A stretch of DNA of 64,000 bases from the NCBI GenBank assembly GCA_903893565.1, contig CAITMU010000070.1, positions 1 through 64,000 on the forward strand. The letters run 5' to 3'. Position numbers and translations under genes: made by a program. The DNA is from an uncultured beta proteobacterium (lineage in GTDB: Bacteria; Pseudomonadota; Gammaproteobacteria; Burkholderiales; SG8-41). Within the stretch, counting starts at the first letter, position 1. Each line of letters opens with the position of its first letter. The notes under the pieces are model-generated. The model saw only the letters and a list, made by a program, of their open reading frames with translations. It was not told where the DNA came from and made no database searches. This document shows, one piece after another, positions 1 through 9,320 of this stretch.

Positions 1-25
1 GAATGGTTCTGATCGGCTCAGCCCC

Positions 26-50
26 TTCCCTTCCCTTCCCTTCCCTTCCC
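26..50. repeat. TTCCC pentanucleotide microsatellite
   Basis: Five perfect tandem copies of TTCCC, followed by an imperfect continuation (TTTCC, TTCCC) to about position 61. This is a simple-sequence tract open to slipped-strand length change. It lies about 390 bp upstream of the first gene, so an effect on that gene is not evident. Confidence 0.85.
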
Positions 51-346
51 TTTCCTTCCCTCGTCTGCATCTTTTTTCATCCCCTTTCTTCGCAAAGCAC
101 CAAAAGAAAGATTTTTATTACGCCTTGACCCCAAAAAAACGTTTAGATCTTTAGATCTTTGTATGCATTGGGCTAATAGGCTCAAGATGAGAATGGAGGG
201 GGGAGGGGGGAGAGAACTTCTGGATAAACCAAAGCCCCTCCAACCCTATTAGGGGCCACCCCTATAACGAAGTCTAAAAAGGCTTGCCTCTCCCCTCCAA
301 GAAAGATAATTCGCCTATCCTTACGCCTCAAATGTGTTTTTTTTCA

Positions 347-375
347 TTGAGTCTTACTTCAAAAGTCAGGATAAT
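347..375 (+). promoter_or_regulatory. sigma-70 promoter of the UbiD operon
   Basis: TTGAGT (347-352), a 17-bp spacer, then GATAAT (370-375). Both hexamers match the sigma-70 consensus at four or five of six positions, with ideal spacing. A strong Shine-Dalgarno AAAGGAG lies at 428-434, six bases before the ATG at 441. Confidence 0.6.
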
Positions 376-440
376 CAGGCACTTGGCAATTTAATCCCTA
401 ATTCTCCTCAGACCCCTCACCCTCAATAAAGGAGTCACTC

Positions 441-1445
441 ATGAAAGCAGTTGTTTTAAACGCTCACGGCAGCCTGGATCAATTACAGTGGACCGACCAC
501 TTCCCAGATCCTGTCATTATTCCCAACCACGTTGTCATTCGCGTGCGAGCCACATCGTTTAATTATCATGATGTCTTTACGGTTCGAGGCATGCCCGGCA
601 TCAAAGTGCCGATGCCAATGATCATAGGACTCGATATTGCCGGTGAAATTGTGGAATTGGGCGAAGGCGTAACTGGCTACAAAGTAGGCGATCGGGTATT
701 AGTGAATCCGCTGAACAAAACGAAAGGGCTCATGGGAGAAATGATGCACGGGGGCTTGGCTGAAAAATGCCTTGTTGCTGTAGACCAATTGATCCTCATG
801 CCAGACAAAGTCAGCTTTGAACAAGCCGCCGCTCTGCCTGTGGCCTACGGTACCGCCCACCGCATGATCATTACACACAATACCATCAAAAAAGGTGACA
901 AGGTCTTAGTGCTTGGGGCCAGTGGCGGGGTGGGCACGGGTTGCGTATTGCTCGCTAAACTATTAGGCGCCGAGGTCATCGCTTGCGCTTCCAGCGAAGA
1001 CAAAATTCAACGATTAAAAGCACTCGGGGCTGATCATGTGATTAATTACAAAGAAGTCGATTTTTCTCGTTGGGTCAACGAAAAATATGGGAAACCCCAA
1101 CGTCGAAATTATGAGGGCGGGGTCGATGTGGTGATTAATTTCACGGGTGGAGACACCTGGGGTTCTACCTTACGCTGCGTGAAAAGAGGCGGGAAAATTT
1201 TAGTCTGTGGCGCCACTGCAGGCTATGATCCGAAAGAGGATTTAAGATATATTTGGAGTTTTGAGCTACAAGTCATTGGCTCCAACAGCTTTTATGATGA
1301 AAATCTAAAAGCGTTAATGCAAATGATTGCGGAGGGCAAAATAAATCCCATTATTGATGAAGTGCTCCCGCTTGAAAAAGCCGCTCAGGGCCTGAAATTA
1401 ATCGAAGACCGGGAAGTGTTTGGCAAAGTTATTGTGACCCCTTAA
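441..1445 (+). CDS. zinc-independent MDR alcohol dehydrogenase/quinone reductase
   Basis: 334-aa medium-chain dehydrogenase/reductase, probably an NAD(P)H-dependent cytoplasmic oxidoreductase. The N-terminal GroES-like domain includes GLDIAGEI near residue 63, and the Rossmann fold carries GASGGVG at about 159-165. The structural-zinc cysteine cluster of classical alcohol dehydrogenases is absent, which points to the quinone-reductase/crotonyl-CoA-reductase side of the family. The start is well supported by AAAGGAG six bases upstream. It is the first gene of a six-gene operon with an acyl-CoA ligase and a UbiD decarboxylase, so an acyl-CoA or enone intermediate is a plausible substrate; this is inferred from context only. 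Confidence 0.85.
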   Translation: MKAVVLNAHGSLDQLQWTDHFPDPVIIPNHVVIRVRATSFNYHDVFTVRGMPGIKVPMPMIIGLDIAGEIVELGEGVTGYKVGDRVLVNPLNKTKGLMGEMMHGGLAEKCLVAVDQLILMPDKVSFEQAAALPVAYGTAHRMIITHNTIKKGDKVLVLGASGGVGTGCVLLAKLLGAEVIACASSEDKIQRLKALGADHVINYKEVDFSRWVNEKYGKPQRRNYEGGVDVVINFTGGDTWGSTLRCVKRGGKILVCGATAGYDPKEDLRYIWSFELQVIGSNSFYDENLKALMQMIAEGKINPIIDEVLPLEKAAQGLKLIEDREVFGKVIVTP

Positions 1446-1469
1446 CAGCCAGCGCATTAAAAAAAAACT

Positions 1470-2990
1470 ATGGCCTCGACTCTTGACTACATGGCACTGC
1501 CTCGGCCTGAGGGATATCCAGGCAATCTGGGGTGCCCTTTTGTCGATTACGAAAACGATTCGCGCTGCGCACTGGTTGATTTACATGACCCCTTAGCGCC
1601 TCGCTCCTATAGTTTTAAACAACTCCATGAGCTCAGTAATGCCATCGCGCGAGGAATGCTCAAAGCAGGACTCGTTGCGGGCGATCGTATTGGTATCCTT
1701 TCTCGCAATCAAATGGGATTCGTCGCTTGCCTACTGGGCGCCATGAGGGCCGGTATTGTCCCGGTGCCTGTCAATATCAAACTAGCCCCAGAAACCTGTC
1801 ATTACATCTTGCAAGATGCTGGTGTAAAACTCGTATTTTTGGAGTCTTCCTACCAAAAACAAGTCCCAGCCGATATTTCAACCATCACTTGGGAGACGAT
1901 GTTTGAATCATTTCTTGATCCAGGGCCCTTCACGGCTTTTGAACCGGATGCCCATTCGGTTGCCATTCAGCCCTATACCTCCGGCTCTACCGGTCGACCG
2001 AAGGGCGTCTTATTAAGTCACTTCGGGCAGAACTGGAGCCGTCGAATTCTAGCCCATACCCGAAAAACCACTCGCGAAGACGTGATACTGGTGGCTGCTC
2101 CGCTTTATCATAAAAATGCCCTCAATGCGATCAAACAAGGCCTAACAGCAGGGGCAAAACTCATCCTCATGCCGCAATTTAATACCGCTCACTATATTGC
2201 GGCTATCGGCCAATACGGGTGCACGGTCATCTCTGGTGTACCAACCATGATGTCGATGATGTTGGCTCAAGACGAACTGTTGCGTCACACCCAGACGACT
2301 CAGGTTCGTACCATCATGATGGGCTCGGCCCCCTCTTCAGCGCAATTGATTCATCAATTACGACTCACTTTTCCCCAAGCCGAAATTCTCGTGGTGTATG
2401 GGGTCACCGAGGGGGGGCCCGTCCCACTAGGCCCCCACCCGAAGGGACTGCCTAGACCCCCGCAATCCATCGGTTGTCCTTACTGGGGCACTGAAGCGAG
2501 ACTCGTCCATGGTCCTTCACCTCATGAAGGGGAACTCGCGCTTAAAAACCCGGGAACCCTCTTGGGTTACCATAATCTTCCCGAAGAAACCGCCAAAAGA
2601 ATCAAAGACGGATGGTATATGACAGGCGATATCTGCAGAAAAGATGAAGCAGGATTTTTCTTTTTTGTCGGTCGCACCGATGACATGTTTGTTTGTGGGG
2701 GAGAAAACATCTTCCCTATCGAGGTCGAATCGCTCCTAGAGCGACACCCTAGTGTTCACCAAGCCTTTGTGATGCCCATGGATCACTTACTCAAAGGGTC
2801 TGTACCCTATGCCTTCGTAGTCTTAAGAAAAAATAAGCAAGCAAGCGAAGAAGAATTAAAACAATTTGCCTTGGCTCATGGACCGGTCTATCAACACCCC
2901 AGAAGAGTATTTTTCATGGATCAACTGCCCCTGGCAGGCACCAATAAAATCGACAAAGCCGCACTCAAACGTATTGCAATCAATGACTAA
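1470..2990 (+). CDS. AMP-forming acyl-CoA synthetase/ligase
   Basis: 506-aa ANL-superfamily enzyme that would activate a carboxylic acid to its CoA thioester through an acyl-adenylate. Visible motifs are the P-loop YTSGSTGRPKG (about 169-179), VYGVTEGG (about 310), the hinge region YMTGD...GRTDDMF (about 385-405), GGENIFP, and the C-terminal lysine in GTNKIDK (about 497) that contacts the adenylate. The start lies 24 bp after the preceding stop in an A-rich context without an obvious Shine-Dalgarno, so translational coupling is possible. The substrate cannot be read from sequence. Company with a UbiD decarboxylase and a thioesterase suggests an aromatic or unsaturated acid. Confidence 0.9.
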   Translation: MASTLDYMALPRPEGYPGNLGCPFVDYENDSRCALVDLHDPLAPRSYSFKQLHELSNAIARGMLKAGLVAGDRIGILSRNQMGFVACLLGAMRAGIVPVPVNIKLAPETCHYILQDAGVKLVFLESSYQKQVPADISTITWETMFESFLDPGPFTAFEPDAHSVAIQPYTSGSTGRPKGVLLSHFGQNWSRRILAHTRKTTREDVILVAAPLYHKNALNAIKQGLTAGAKLILMPQFNTAHYIAAIGQYGCTVISGVPTMMSMMLAQDELLRHTQTTQVRTIMMGSAPSSAQLIHQLRLTFPQAEILVVYGVTEGGPVPLGPHPKGLPRPPQSIGCPYWGTEARLVHGPSPHEGELALKNPGTLLGYHNLPEETAKRIKDGWYMTGDICRKDEAGFFFFVGRTDDMFVCGGENIFPIEVESLLERHPSVHQAFVMPMDHLLKGSVPYAFVVLRKNKQASEEELKQFALAHGPVYQHPRRVFFMDQLPLAGTNKIDKAALKRIAIND

Positions 2991-3005
2991 AAAGGCCATA
3001 ACCTC

Positions 3006-3446
3006 ATGAGCGAATTAAAATTTACGGTTCAATCCCTCGAAGAGCGTCTAGCAGTGGGTCCTTTTAACCGTTGGCTCGGATTTAAAGTGCTCCATATGAG
3101 CCAAGACAGCCTCGAATTAAAAGCCACTTGGCGAGAGGACTGGGTGGTTAATCCAGATCGGCGCTATACCCATGGCGGCATCCTCGCCGCCATCATCGAT
3201 GTGGCGGCCGATTACGCGATTGCCATTCATTTAGGGCGTCCCGTTCCCACCATTGATATTCGGGTCGATTACCATAAGGCCGCGATGCCAGGGGACCTAG
3301 TCGCTAAAGCAAAAGTCATCCGCCACGGTAGTCAATATTCCACCGCAGAGGCCTTTGTGTATGACACCCAAGGCGCTCTGGTCGCCAGTGGTCGTGGCAC
3401 TTATTTTACTGCCCCCCCTGCCCCAGCCAAAGTGGCCTCTGCCTAA
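3006..3446 (+). CDS. PaaI-like hotdog-fold thioesterase
   Basis: 146-aa single-hotdog protein with the family signature HGGILAAIIDVAADYA (about 56-71), where the HGG loop and the aspartate near residue 65 form the expected active site. Such enzymes hydrolyse acyl-CoA thioesters and often relieve trapped CoA intermediates in aromatic-acid catabolism. It lies 15 bp after the acyl-CoA ligase and has an AAAGG Shine-Dalgarno upstream. Its pairing with the ligase suggests a rescue or product-release role. The substrate is unknown. Confidence 0.85.
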   Translation: MSELKFTVQSLEERLAVGPFNRWLGFKVLHMSQDSLELKATWREDWVVNPDRRYTHGGILAAIIDVAADYAIAIHLGRPVPTIDIRVDYHKAAMPGDLVAKAKVIRHGSQYSTAEAFVYDTQGALVASGRGTYFTAPPAPAKVASA

Positions 3447-3535
3447 ATCTACAAAAAAACTTCCAACAACGCTAAAGGATGAGGTTCGCCCTAAGCGAAG
3501 GTAACCCCGCTTTGTCTTCATTGGATTGAATCACC

Positions 3536-5152
3536 ATGACCCCATTAAAAGAAAATTTCCGCCAATTTCTTGAACGCCTTCGTGCCAGTAACGAGCTCAT
3601 TGACATTCATCAAGCCGTTGATATTCGCCACATCGCCACACTCGTTGATCAATCGGACAAGGCTTTGTTTTTCCACAAAGTCATTGGCTACGATATACCC
3701 GTGGTCTCAGGCATCATGCGCTCGCGTGAACGTGTGATGATGTCAATGGGTTGTGATGAATACGGACAAATTGAACAACGTTTACGTCATGGGATCGACA
3801 ACCCGATTGCCTCGCGCTACGTCGAAACGGCGGCTCACAAACAGGTCATCATGACGGGCAGTGAGGTCGATTTATTTAAGTTACCCATCCCCATGTCCTC
3901 CATCTATGATGGTGGCCCGATGATTACCGCTGGCGTCGTAATGTCCAGTGACCCTGAATATGGTTTAAATTCGGGATGCTACCGTTTTATGGTCAAAGAA
4001 AAAAACTTGACCGGCATTGATATCGTCACGCCAAACAATATGCGCCTTTATGCCCAGCGCGCCTTTGAAGAAGGTCGATCATGCCCCATCTCGATCTCAA
4101 TTGGCACCCATCCGATTGAAATGATGGGTGCTAATTTCAGGGCTCCCATCGGGGTAGATGAAATGGGCATCACCGGTGGCATTCGTGGTGCGGCCGTAGA
4201 ACTCGCACAATGCCAAACCGTTGATTTGCCTTGTGTGGCTGATGCGGAAATCGTACTCGAAGGCGAAATTCTCCCCACTGGATGGACCCATCCAGAGGGC
4301 CGTTTTGGTGAATTTACTCGCTTAATGGGTGGCTTACACTGGAATCCGATCGTGCGAATCAACGCAGTGACTATGCGCAAAGACCCGATCTATTACGCCC
4401 TGCACATGCCATGGGAAAACACGTGGATGGCAGCGCCCACTCGCTACGCGAGTATTCGCGCCGCACTAAAAAATGCTGGTGTTCAAGTCAAAGACATTAA
4501 CGTCACCCTAGGTGGCTGTGCTTTTTGGCATGCCATCATTTCCATTCGCAAGCAAGCCGGTGAAGGTAAAAATGCACTATTAGCGGCATTATCGGTTTTA
4601 GATTTAAAGCATGTGGTCGTGGTCGATGACGATATCGACGTCTTTAATGCTATGGACGTGGAATGGGCCATAGCCACTCGAGTGCAAGGCGACAAAGATG
4701 TGATCATTATTCCTGGGGCTCGTGCCAAGCCCTTAGATCCTAGTCTAGCGGTAATGCCTCCTGGCATTGTGCCCACCGGCGCTAAGGTCGGGATTGATGC
4801 CACTATTGGTGAAGGGATTCCTAAAGAACGATTTGAAAGAATTGCCTACGCCTATGCAGATAAAGCAAAGATTGAAGACTATAAAAAAGGGCGCGCTGAT
4901 CCTGAAGACTTAACCATGCTCACCACCGAGCAAGATATAAAGCAACTCGCGAAAAAAATTCTGGATGTCATTACCGATAAGCCCCTGTATTACACCGCCG
5001 TGGCAGAACACTTTAAAGCGTATTCCTTTCAAGCCATAGCCCGTGCCCTGGGGCAACTGCACGCGCAAGGCGATCTTTGGCAAGATGCTCGTGGTCAATT
5101 GTGCTTAAAATCTTCCCCCTTCGCAGCCAAAGCACCGCAAAAATCGCAATAA
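3536..5152 (+). CDS. UbiD-family prenyl-FMN decarboxylase
   Basis: 538-aa member of the UbiD superfamily, which (de)carboxylates alpha,beta-unsaturated and aromatic acids with prenylated FMN. Seen in sequence: NSGCYRFMVK (about 145-154), the GGIRGAAVEL block (about 214-223), DAEIVLEGEI (236-245) and the catalytic-type E-G-R-F-G-E segment (254-259) followed by an FTR loop. The 90-bp gap before it carries no gene. No ubiX-like prenyltransferase is present in the window, so the cofactor must be supplied from elsewhere. With the ligase and thioesterase it makes this a likely aromatic- or unsaturated-acid operon; the substrate is not determined. Confidence 0.9.
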   Translation: MTPLKENFRQFLERLRASNELIDIHQAVDIRHIATLVDQSDKALFFHKVIGYDIPVVSGIMRSRERVMMSMGCDEYGQIEQRLRHGIDNPIASRYVETAAHKQVIMTGSEVDLFKLPIPMSSIYDGGPMITAGVVMSSDPEYGLNSGCYRFMVKEKNLTGIDIVTPNNMRLYAQRAFEEGRSCPISISIGTHPIEMMGANFRAPIGVDEMGITGGIRGAAVELAQCQTVDLPCVADAEIVLEGEILPTGWTHPEGRFGEFTRLMGGLHWNPIVRINAVTMRKDPIYYALHMPWENTWMAAPTRYASIRAALKNAGVQVKDINVTLGGCAFWHAIISIRKQAGEGKNALLAALSVLDLKHVVVVDDDIDVFNAMDVEWAIATRVQGDKDVIIIPGARAKPLDPSLAVMPPGIVPTGAKVGIDATIGEGIPKERFERIAYAYADKAKIEDYKKGRADPEDLTMLTTEQDIKQLAKKILDVITDKPLYYTAVAEHFKAYSFQAIARALGQLHAQGDLWQDARGQLCLKSSPFAAKAPQKSQ

Positions 5153-5204
5153 GTAAAACTCACCCTACCGCTGCCCACCAAAAACTCTCAAAACACAAAG
5201 GCCA

Positions 5205-6209
5205 ATGACGATGAGCGCTCGAAAACCCCAATACCATTTACATCTAGAAACCGGTCGTAAAAGACCCGCTATCTTTCACCTGACTGAAGAAAAATGGATC
5301 GAGGCAACCAAACGTCACCGTTTACTGGCCAAGAAATTAAAAGTCACGATTGGCTGGGATAACGAGATTTTAGAGCAATCCCTACAAAGTGCGGATTTCA
5401 TGATTAATTCGTTCCCACCGAAAAATGATTTACGCCTACGCGCACCGCGCCTGCAGTGGATTCAAACCACGAGTGCTGGCGTTGACGGACTAATGCCATT
5501 TACGTGGCTACCCAAAGACATTGTGCTCACCAACAATACCGGGGCTCATGGCGCTAAGGCTGAAGAGTCTTGCTTGATGGCCTTACTCATGCTTCAGTCC
5601 CGTATGCCCGAAGTGATTAAAAATCAACAAAATCACCATTGGCAGGGCATTTTTACGACCCCCATTCATGGTAAAACGGTCGTGATTTTAGGCTTCGGTG
5701 ATCTGGGACAAGGCGCCGGACGCGCAGCAAAAAAATTAGGTATGCCAGTCATCGCTGTCACCCGCAGCGGCAAAGCCCACCGCTTAGCAGACAAAGTGGT
5801 CAAGACAAACCAACTGGACAAAGTGCTACCCAAAGCCGATTTTGTCATTGTCACGACCCCGCTGACGGCAGAAACTCGGGGACTGCTCAACAAAGAACGC
5901 ATTCAATTACTTAAAGAGGGTGCGGGATTTATTAATATCGGTCGCTCCCCCATTGTTGATTATGTGGCGCTAGCTAATCGACTGCAAAAAGGCGAACTCT
6001 TGGGGGCCGTGCTCGATGTGTTTGATCAAGAACCCTTAGCGCCCACCTCTACATTTTGGGAGACTCAGAATTTGATGGTCCTGCCTCACATCAGCTGCGA
6101 TGACCCTCGTTACATTGATCATCTCTATGATTTTTGGTTTTTTAATTTCGAACGCTTCTTAAATGGAAAAAAACTAAAAAACATCGTCGATCGACAGTTA
6201 GGGTATTAA
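5205..6209 (+). CDS. D-2-hydroxyacid dehydrogenase family protein
   Basis: 334-aa NAD(P)-dependent D-isomer 2-hydroxyacid dehydrogenase. The Rossmann motif GFGDLG is at about 163-168, and the catalytic triad is represented by R in NIGRSPIVD (about 244), E in DQEPL (about 272) and H in PHIS (about 292). It would interconvert a 2-keto acid and a D-2-hydroxy acid in the cytoplasm. A second ATG two codons on (5211) sits nine bases from AAAGG and may be the true start. It lies 52 bp after the UbiD gene and 10 bp before the VOC gene, inside the operon. Confidence 0.85.
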   Translation: MTMSARKPQYHLHLETGRKRPAIFHLTEEKWIEATKRHRLLAKKLKVTIGWDNEILEQSLQSADFMINSFPPKNDLRLRAPRLQWIQTTSAGVDGLMPFTWLPKDIVLTNNTGAHGAKAEESCLMALLMLQSRMPEVIKNQQNHHWQGIFTTPIHGKTVVILGFGDLGQGAGRAAKKLGMPVIAVTRSGKAHRLADKVVKTNQLDKVLPKADFVIVTTPLTAETRGLLNKERIQLLKEGAGFINIGRSPIVDYVALANRLQKGELLGAVLDVFDQEPLAPTSTFWETQNLMVLPHISCDDPRYIDHLYDFWFFNFERFLNGKKLKNIVDRQLGY

Positions 6210-6218
6210 CCGACTCAG

Positions 6219-7079
6219 ATGACCGATCTTGATCATATCGCACATTTCTTACCCGATCTGGATGCCGCCAGGCAAAGGCTCATTCAGATAGGATTTACAC
6301 TAACGCCTTTTTCTGCCCAATGGCATCGACTAGCGGCCGATCAACCCCTCATACCGGCTGGCACGGGTAACCAATGCATTATGCTTAACCGAGGTTACTT
6401 GGAGTTTTTAACACCTACGCATGACACCGCGCATGCAGAACAATTGCGCGTGAGCATTGGTCGCTATACTGGAATTCATTTAGTGGCGCTCGGCACACAA
6501 AACCCGCAAGAAGACTTCGATCGACTCGATCGTGAGGGCTTCAATCCCCTACCCGCGGTGCACCTACAACGTCAAATCCATACCCTTGAAAAAGAAGAAA
6601 CAGCACGCTTTACTGTCGTTCGCGTAGCCCCTACCACCATGACAGAAGGCCGCATTCAATTCTGTCAACAACATACCCCTGAATTTTTATGGCAACCCCG
6701 GTGGCTTGAACATCCAAACGGTGCAGAAGCGTTAAGTGCGGTCATTTTTTGTGTCAAAGACCCACTAGAGGCCGCTAAGCGATACAGTCGATATACGGGG
6801 CGCACGACACAAGCCGCCCTCGGTGGTTTTGAATTAACCACCGATCACGGTGATTTAATTTTTTGGGATGAAAAAAGCCTTTATAAAAACTGGGGGATAA
6901 CCGCCCCAACTTTACCCTGGATAGCTGGCTTTGCGATTAAAACCAATAACCTTCAAAAGACCCAAGAATGGGTAAAGGCAAAACCTCTGGGGCCATCACT
7001 ACTGACTGCACTCGATCCTTGTTTAGGCAGTCATGTGCTTTTTCATGCGTCCGGCACATCGATGAAAGATTGGCTTTAA
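6219..7079 (+). CDS. VOC/glyoxalase-like domain protein
   Basis: 286-aa protein with the N-terminal pattern DHIAHFLPDLDAA typical of glyoxalase-like VOC proteins. A second, weaker repeat in the C-terminal half (from about residue 165, SAVIFCVKDPLEAAKRY) suggests two betaalphabetabetabeta modules. VOC proteins bind metals and act as dioxygenases, isomerases, lyases or resistance proteins, so the reaction cannot be named. It is the last gene of the UbiD operon, ten bases after the dehydrogenase stop, and faces a convergent Bug gene only about 50 bp away. Confidence 0.7.
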   Translation: MTDLDHIAHFLPDLDAARQRLIQIGFTLTPFSAQWHRLAADQPLIPAGTGNQCIMLNRGYLEFLTPTHDTAHAEQLRVSIGRYTGIHLVALGTQNPQEDFDRLDREGFNPLPAVHLQRQIHTLEKEETARFTVVRVAPTTMTEGRIQFCQQHTPEFLWQPRWLEHPNGAEALSAVIFCVKDPLEAAKRYSRYTGRTTQAALGGFELTTDHGDLIFWDEKSLYKNWGITAPTLPWIAGFAIKTNNLQKTQEWVKAKPLGPSLLTALDPCLGSHVLFHASGTSMKDWL

Positions 7080-7130
7080 AAAAGCCGAACTCACAATTGC
7101 CATCCATCAAACCGAAACCCTGCCTCAGAG

Positions 7131-8144
7131 CTAGGGTATCGGCTGAATGCCGGCTGCTTGAATGACGCGAGCAAACTTTTCGATATCCGCACGCACCATC
7201 GCCTCAAATTCATGAGCCGTGTTACCAATCGGATCGTAGCCTAACTGCTCAAAACGAGAGCGAACCTCCGGTGATTGCACAATTTGTCGAACGGCTTGGG
7301 TGAGTTTAGACAGGATATCGGGTGCAGTTTTTATGGAGCTCACTAATCCAAACCATGCGTCAACGGCATAACCGGGATAGCCCGATTCAGCCACTGTCGG
7401 CAATTCAGGCGCTGCATGGGTGCGCTTACTACCGGCAGCAGCCAACATTCTTAATCGGCCTGATTGAGCCAAAGAGGCCACCGTCGCAAAATCTGCCGCC
7501 ATTAAGTCAATCTGCCCTGTCATCACATCGGTGAGGGCTGGTACGGTCCCTTTGTAAGGCACATGCGTAATTTGCGTGGCCATCGTCGCATTCATCAATT
7601 CCACGGCAAGGCTAGACATACTACCCGTACCTGAAGACCCGTAACTCAAAAAACCTGAACGCGTCTTAGCAATGCGAACTAATTCTCGTATGTTTTTTGC
7701 AGGCACTCGGGGATTGACCACCACCACATAGGGCACAAAAGCACAATTACTTATAAAGGCGAGATCACGCAGCGAATCGTAGGGTAATTTTTTATAAAAG
7801 CTCGGCGCTACAGCAAGATTGCTACTGCCTCCCATGATCAAGGTGTATCCATCCGCAGGCGCTTTAAGCCCCGCGTCTACTCCAATGGTGCCTCCCGCCC
7901 CCCCACGGTTTTCTACAACAAAGGCTCGACCGGACCAGTCCCCCAGCTTTTGAGCCATTATTCTGGCGATCAGATCATTAGGGCCACTGGGCGCAAAGGG
8001 CACAATGATCTTCACGGGTCTTTGCGGATAACTTGCCCCACTCGAGGTTCCAGTGGGGACCTGAGCTAGGGTGATAGGAGCGAAAAAAAACGTCGCCCAT
8101 ACGATAGCTGCGCAACTGAAAAAGGATCGCGACCCCCGCCCCAT
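7131..8144 (-). CDS. Bug/TctC-family periplasmic solute-binding protein
   Basis: About 337 aa from the ATG at 8144, giving a signal peptide that ends near LAQ. A longer TTG start at 8216 and a GTG at 8171 (AAAGGG nine bases upstream) are alternatives. Visible Bug features are YPQRPVKIIVPFAP, ENRGGAGG, APADGYTL, HVPYKG and LPTVAESG. It carries GPND where most paralogues have GG.D in the first ligand loop. It is the last gene of a leftward cluster of dehydrogenases and Bug proteins. It probably captures a carboxylate for a TctAB-type transporter; ligand unknown. Confidence 0.9.
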   Translation of the reverse strand: MGRGSRSFFSCAAIVWATFFFAPITLAQVPTGTSSGASYPQRPVKIIVPFAPSGPNDLIARIMAQKLGDWSGRAFVVENRGGAGGTIGVDAGLKAPADGYTLIMGGSSNLAVAPSFYKKLPYDSLRDLAFISNCAFVPYVVVVNPRVPAKNIRELVRIAKTRSGFLSYGSSGTGSMSSLAVELMNATMATQITHVPYKGTVPALTDVMTGQIDLMAADFATVASLAQSGRLRMLAAAGSKRTHAAPELPTVAESGYPGYAVDAWFGLVSSIKTAPDILSKLTQAVRQIVQSPEVRSRFEQLGYDPIGNTAHEFEAMVRADIEKFARVIQAAGIQPIP

Positions 8145-8258
8145 GGCTTTCAAGGATTCTAAGAACAGAGACACTTTTTTTGACCCTTTATTAAACGCAA
8201 AGTCCTTCCTCTCCAAAGCTTTGCCCTACGGTTAAATTCAAAAATTGACAAAATAACG

Positions 8259-9272
8259 CTACTCTTTTTTTAATAAACCGGTAGCTATCAGCTTACGAAT
8301 TTTTGCTGCTTCATTCTGATTAAATTGATCAAAGGCCTTAACGCTGCCTCCTTCAATCTCCAATCCCAATTGCTCAAATCGCTGCTTCACCTCCGGATAG
8401 GCCAAAATACGATTGACCTCTTGATTCAGAATATGGATGACAGCGTTAGGCGTTTTACTGGGCACTGACATCCCAAACCACACGAGCGCTTCAGCCTCCT
8501 TTATGCCAGATTCGGCCAAGGTAGGCACATTCGGCAATAAACTCGAGCGACGCGCACTGGCAATACCAATGACTCGAACCCGATTTGACTTAATCTGCCC
8601 CTCGGCACTCAAAGTCGTGGTCAGCATCGCTTGAATTTGCCCTCCCACCAAATCCGTCAAAGCTGGGGCTGTACCCTTATAAGGCACATGAGCCACTTTA
8701 ATCTGTGTGGCGGCTTGCAATAAAGCCAAACCAATATGCAAACTGCTGCCAATGCCAGAAGAGCCCCAACTCACTTTATCAGGATTCGCTTTAATATAAT
8801 CAATTAACTCCCGAGGATTTTTAGGTGGGAAATTAAGATTGGTTAAAACAATTAATGGCGCGTATCCAATAAAAATAACCGATGCAAAATCCTCTACCCG
8901 ATAATGGGCATTGGAAGACATAATGGGGGCATTGATACTAGGTCCGGGATTTGACAAGATCAGTGTGTAACCATCCTTAGGTGCATGGGCGACGGTGTCC
9001 CCACCCACTAAGCCCCCGGCCCCACCGCGATTATCCACCACCACGGTTTGCCCAAAAGATTCGGTCATTTTTGCTGCAATCAATCGCGCCACCACATCAT
9101 TAGACCCCCCCGCCGTAAAGGGCACTACCCAGCGAATCGGTTTGACAGGATAAGAGTCCCCAGTTTTAGCGATCGCACCGTCTAGCCCCGCGATCAACAA
9201 AAGCACTCCCACCCCCATCCACTGGGGAAGGCTTCGAAGGGAGAAGCGGTATAGAGTCTTTATTTTCATCAT
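8259..9272 (-). CDS. Bug/TctC-family periplasmic solute-binding protein
   Basis: 337 aa from the ATG at 9272 (an in-frame ATG at 9317 is also possible). The chosen start follows AAGGCAG and gives a proper N-region and hydrophobic core, MGVGVLLLIAG. Family blocks are YPVKPIRWVVPF, GGSNDVVAR, DNRGGAGG, KDGYTL, HVPYKG and VPTLAESG. It lies immediately after the 2-hydroxyacid dehydrogenase gene (stop at 9321) and upstream of a second Bug gene on the same strand. Two adjacent binding proteins without membrane partners suggest shared use of a remote transporter. Confidence 0.9.
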   Translation of the reverse strand: MMKIKTLYRFSLRSLPQWMGVGVLLLIAGLDGAIAKTGDSYPVKPIRWVVPFTAGGSNDVVARLIAAKMTESFGQTVVVDNRGGAGGLVGGDTVAHAPKDGYTLILSNPGPSINAPIMSSNAHYRVEDFASVIFIGYAPLIVLTNLNFPPKNPRELIDYIKANPDKVSWGSSGIGSSLHIGLALLQAATQIKVAHVPYKGTAPALTDLVGGQIQAMLTTTLSAEGQIKSNRVRVIGIASARRSSLLPNVPTLAESGIKEAEALVWFGMSVPSKTPNAVIHILNQEVNRILAYPEVKQRFEQLGLEIEGGSVKAFDQFNQNEAAKIRKLIATGLLKKE

Positions 9273-9320
9273 CGTCGCTGCCTTTTTTTTTGCGTTAAAG
9301 CCCACGCTCAAATCCATTGA

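Larger units (their letters stand above)
1..440. other. intergenic region with low-complexity tracts
   Basis: No credible gene. It holds the TTCCC repeat, a G-rich tract near 196-210 (two runs of six G), a short perfect hairpin TAGGGG-CCA-CCCCTA at 250-264, and a good sigma-70-like promoter at 347-375 that would drive the rightward operon starting at 441. Confidence 0.7.

Noticed and set aside
26..61. Possible CRISPR or promoter element in the TTCCC repeat
   Set aside because: A five-base unit without spacers is a simple microsatellite.
196..210. G-quadruplex regulator in the G-rich tract
   Set aside because: Only two long G runs are adjacent; a four-tract pattern is not clear and there is no gene close by.
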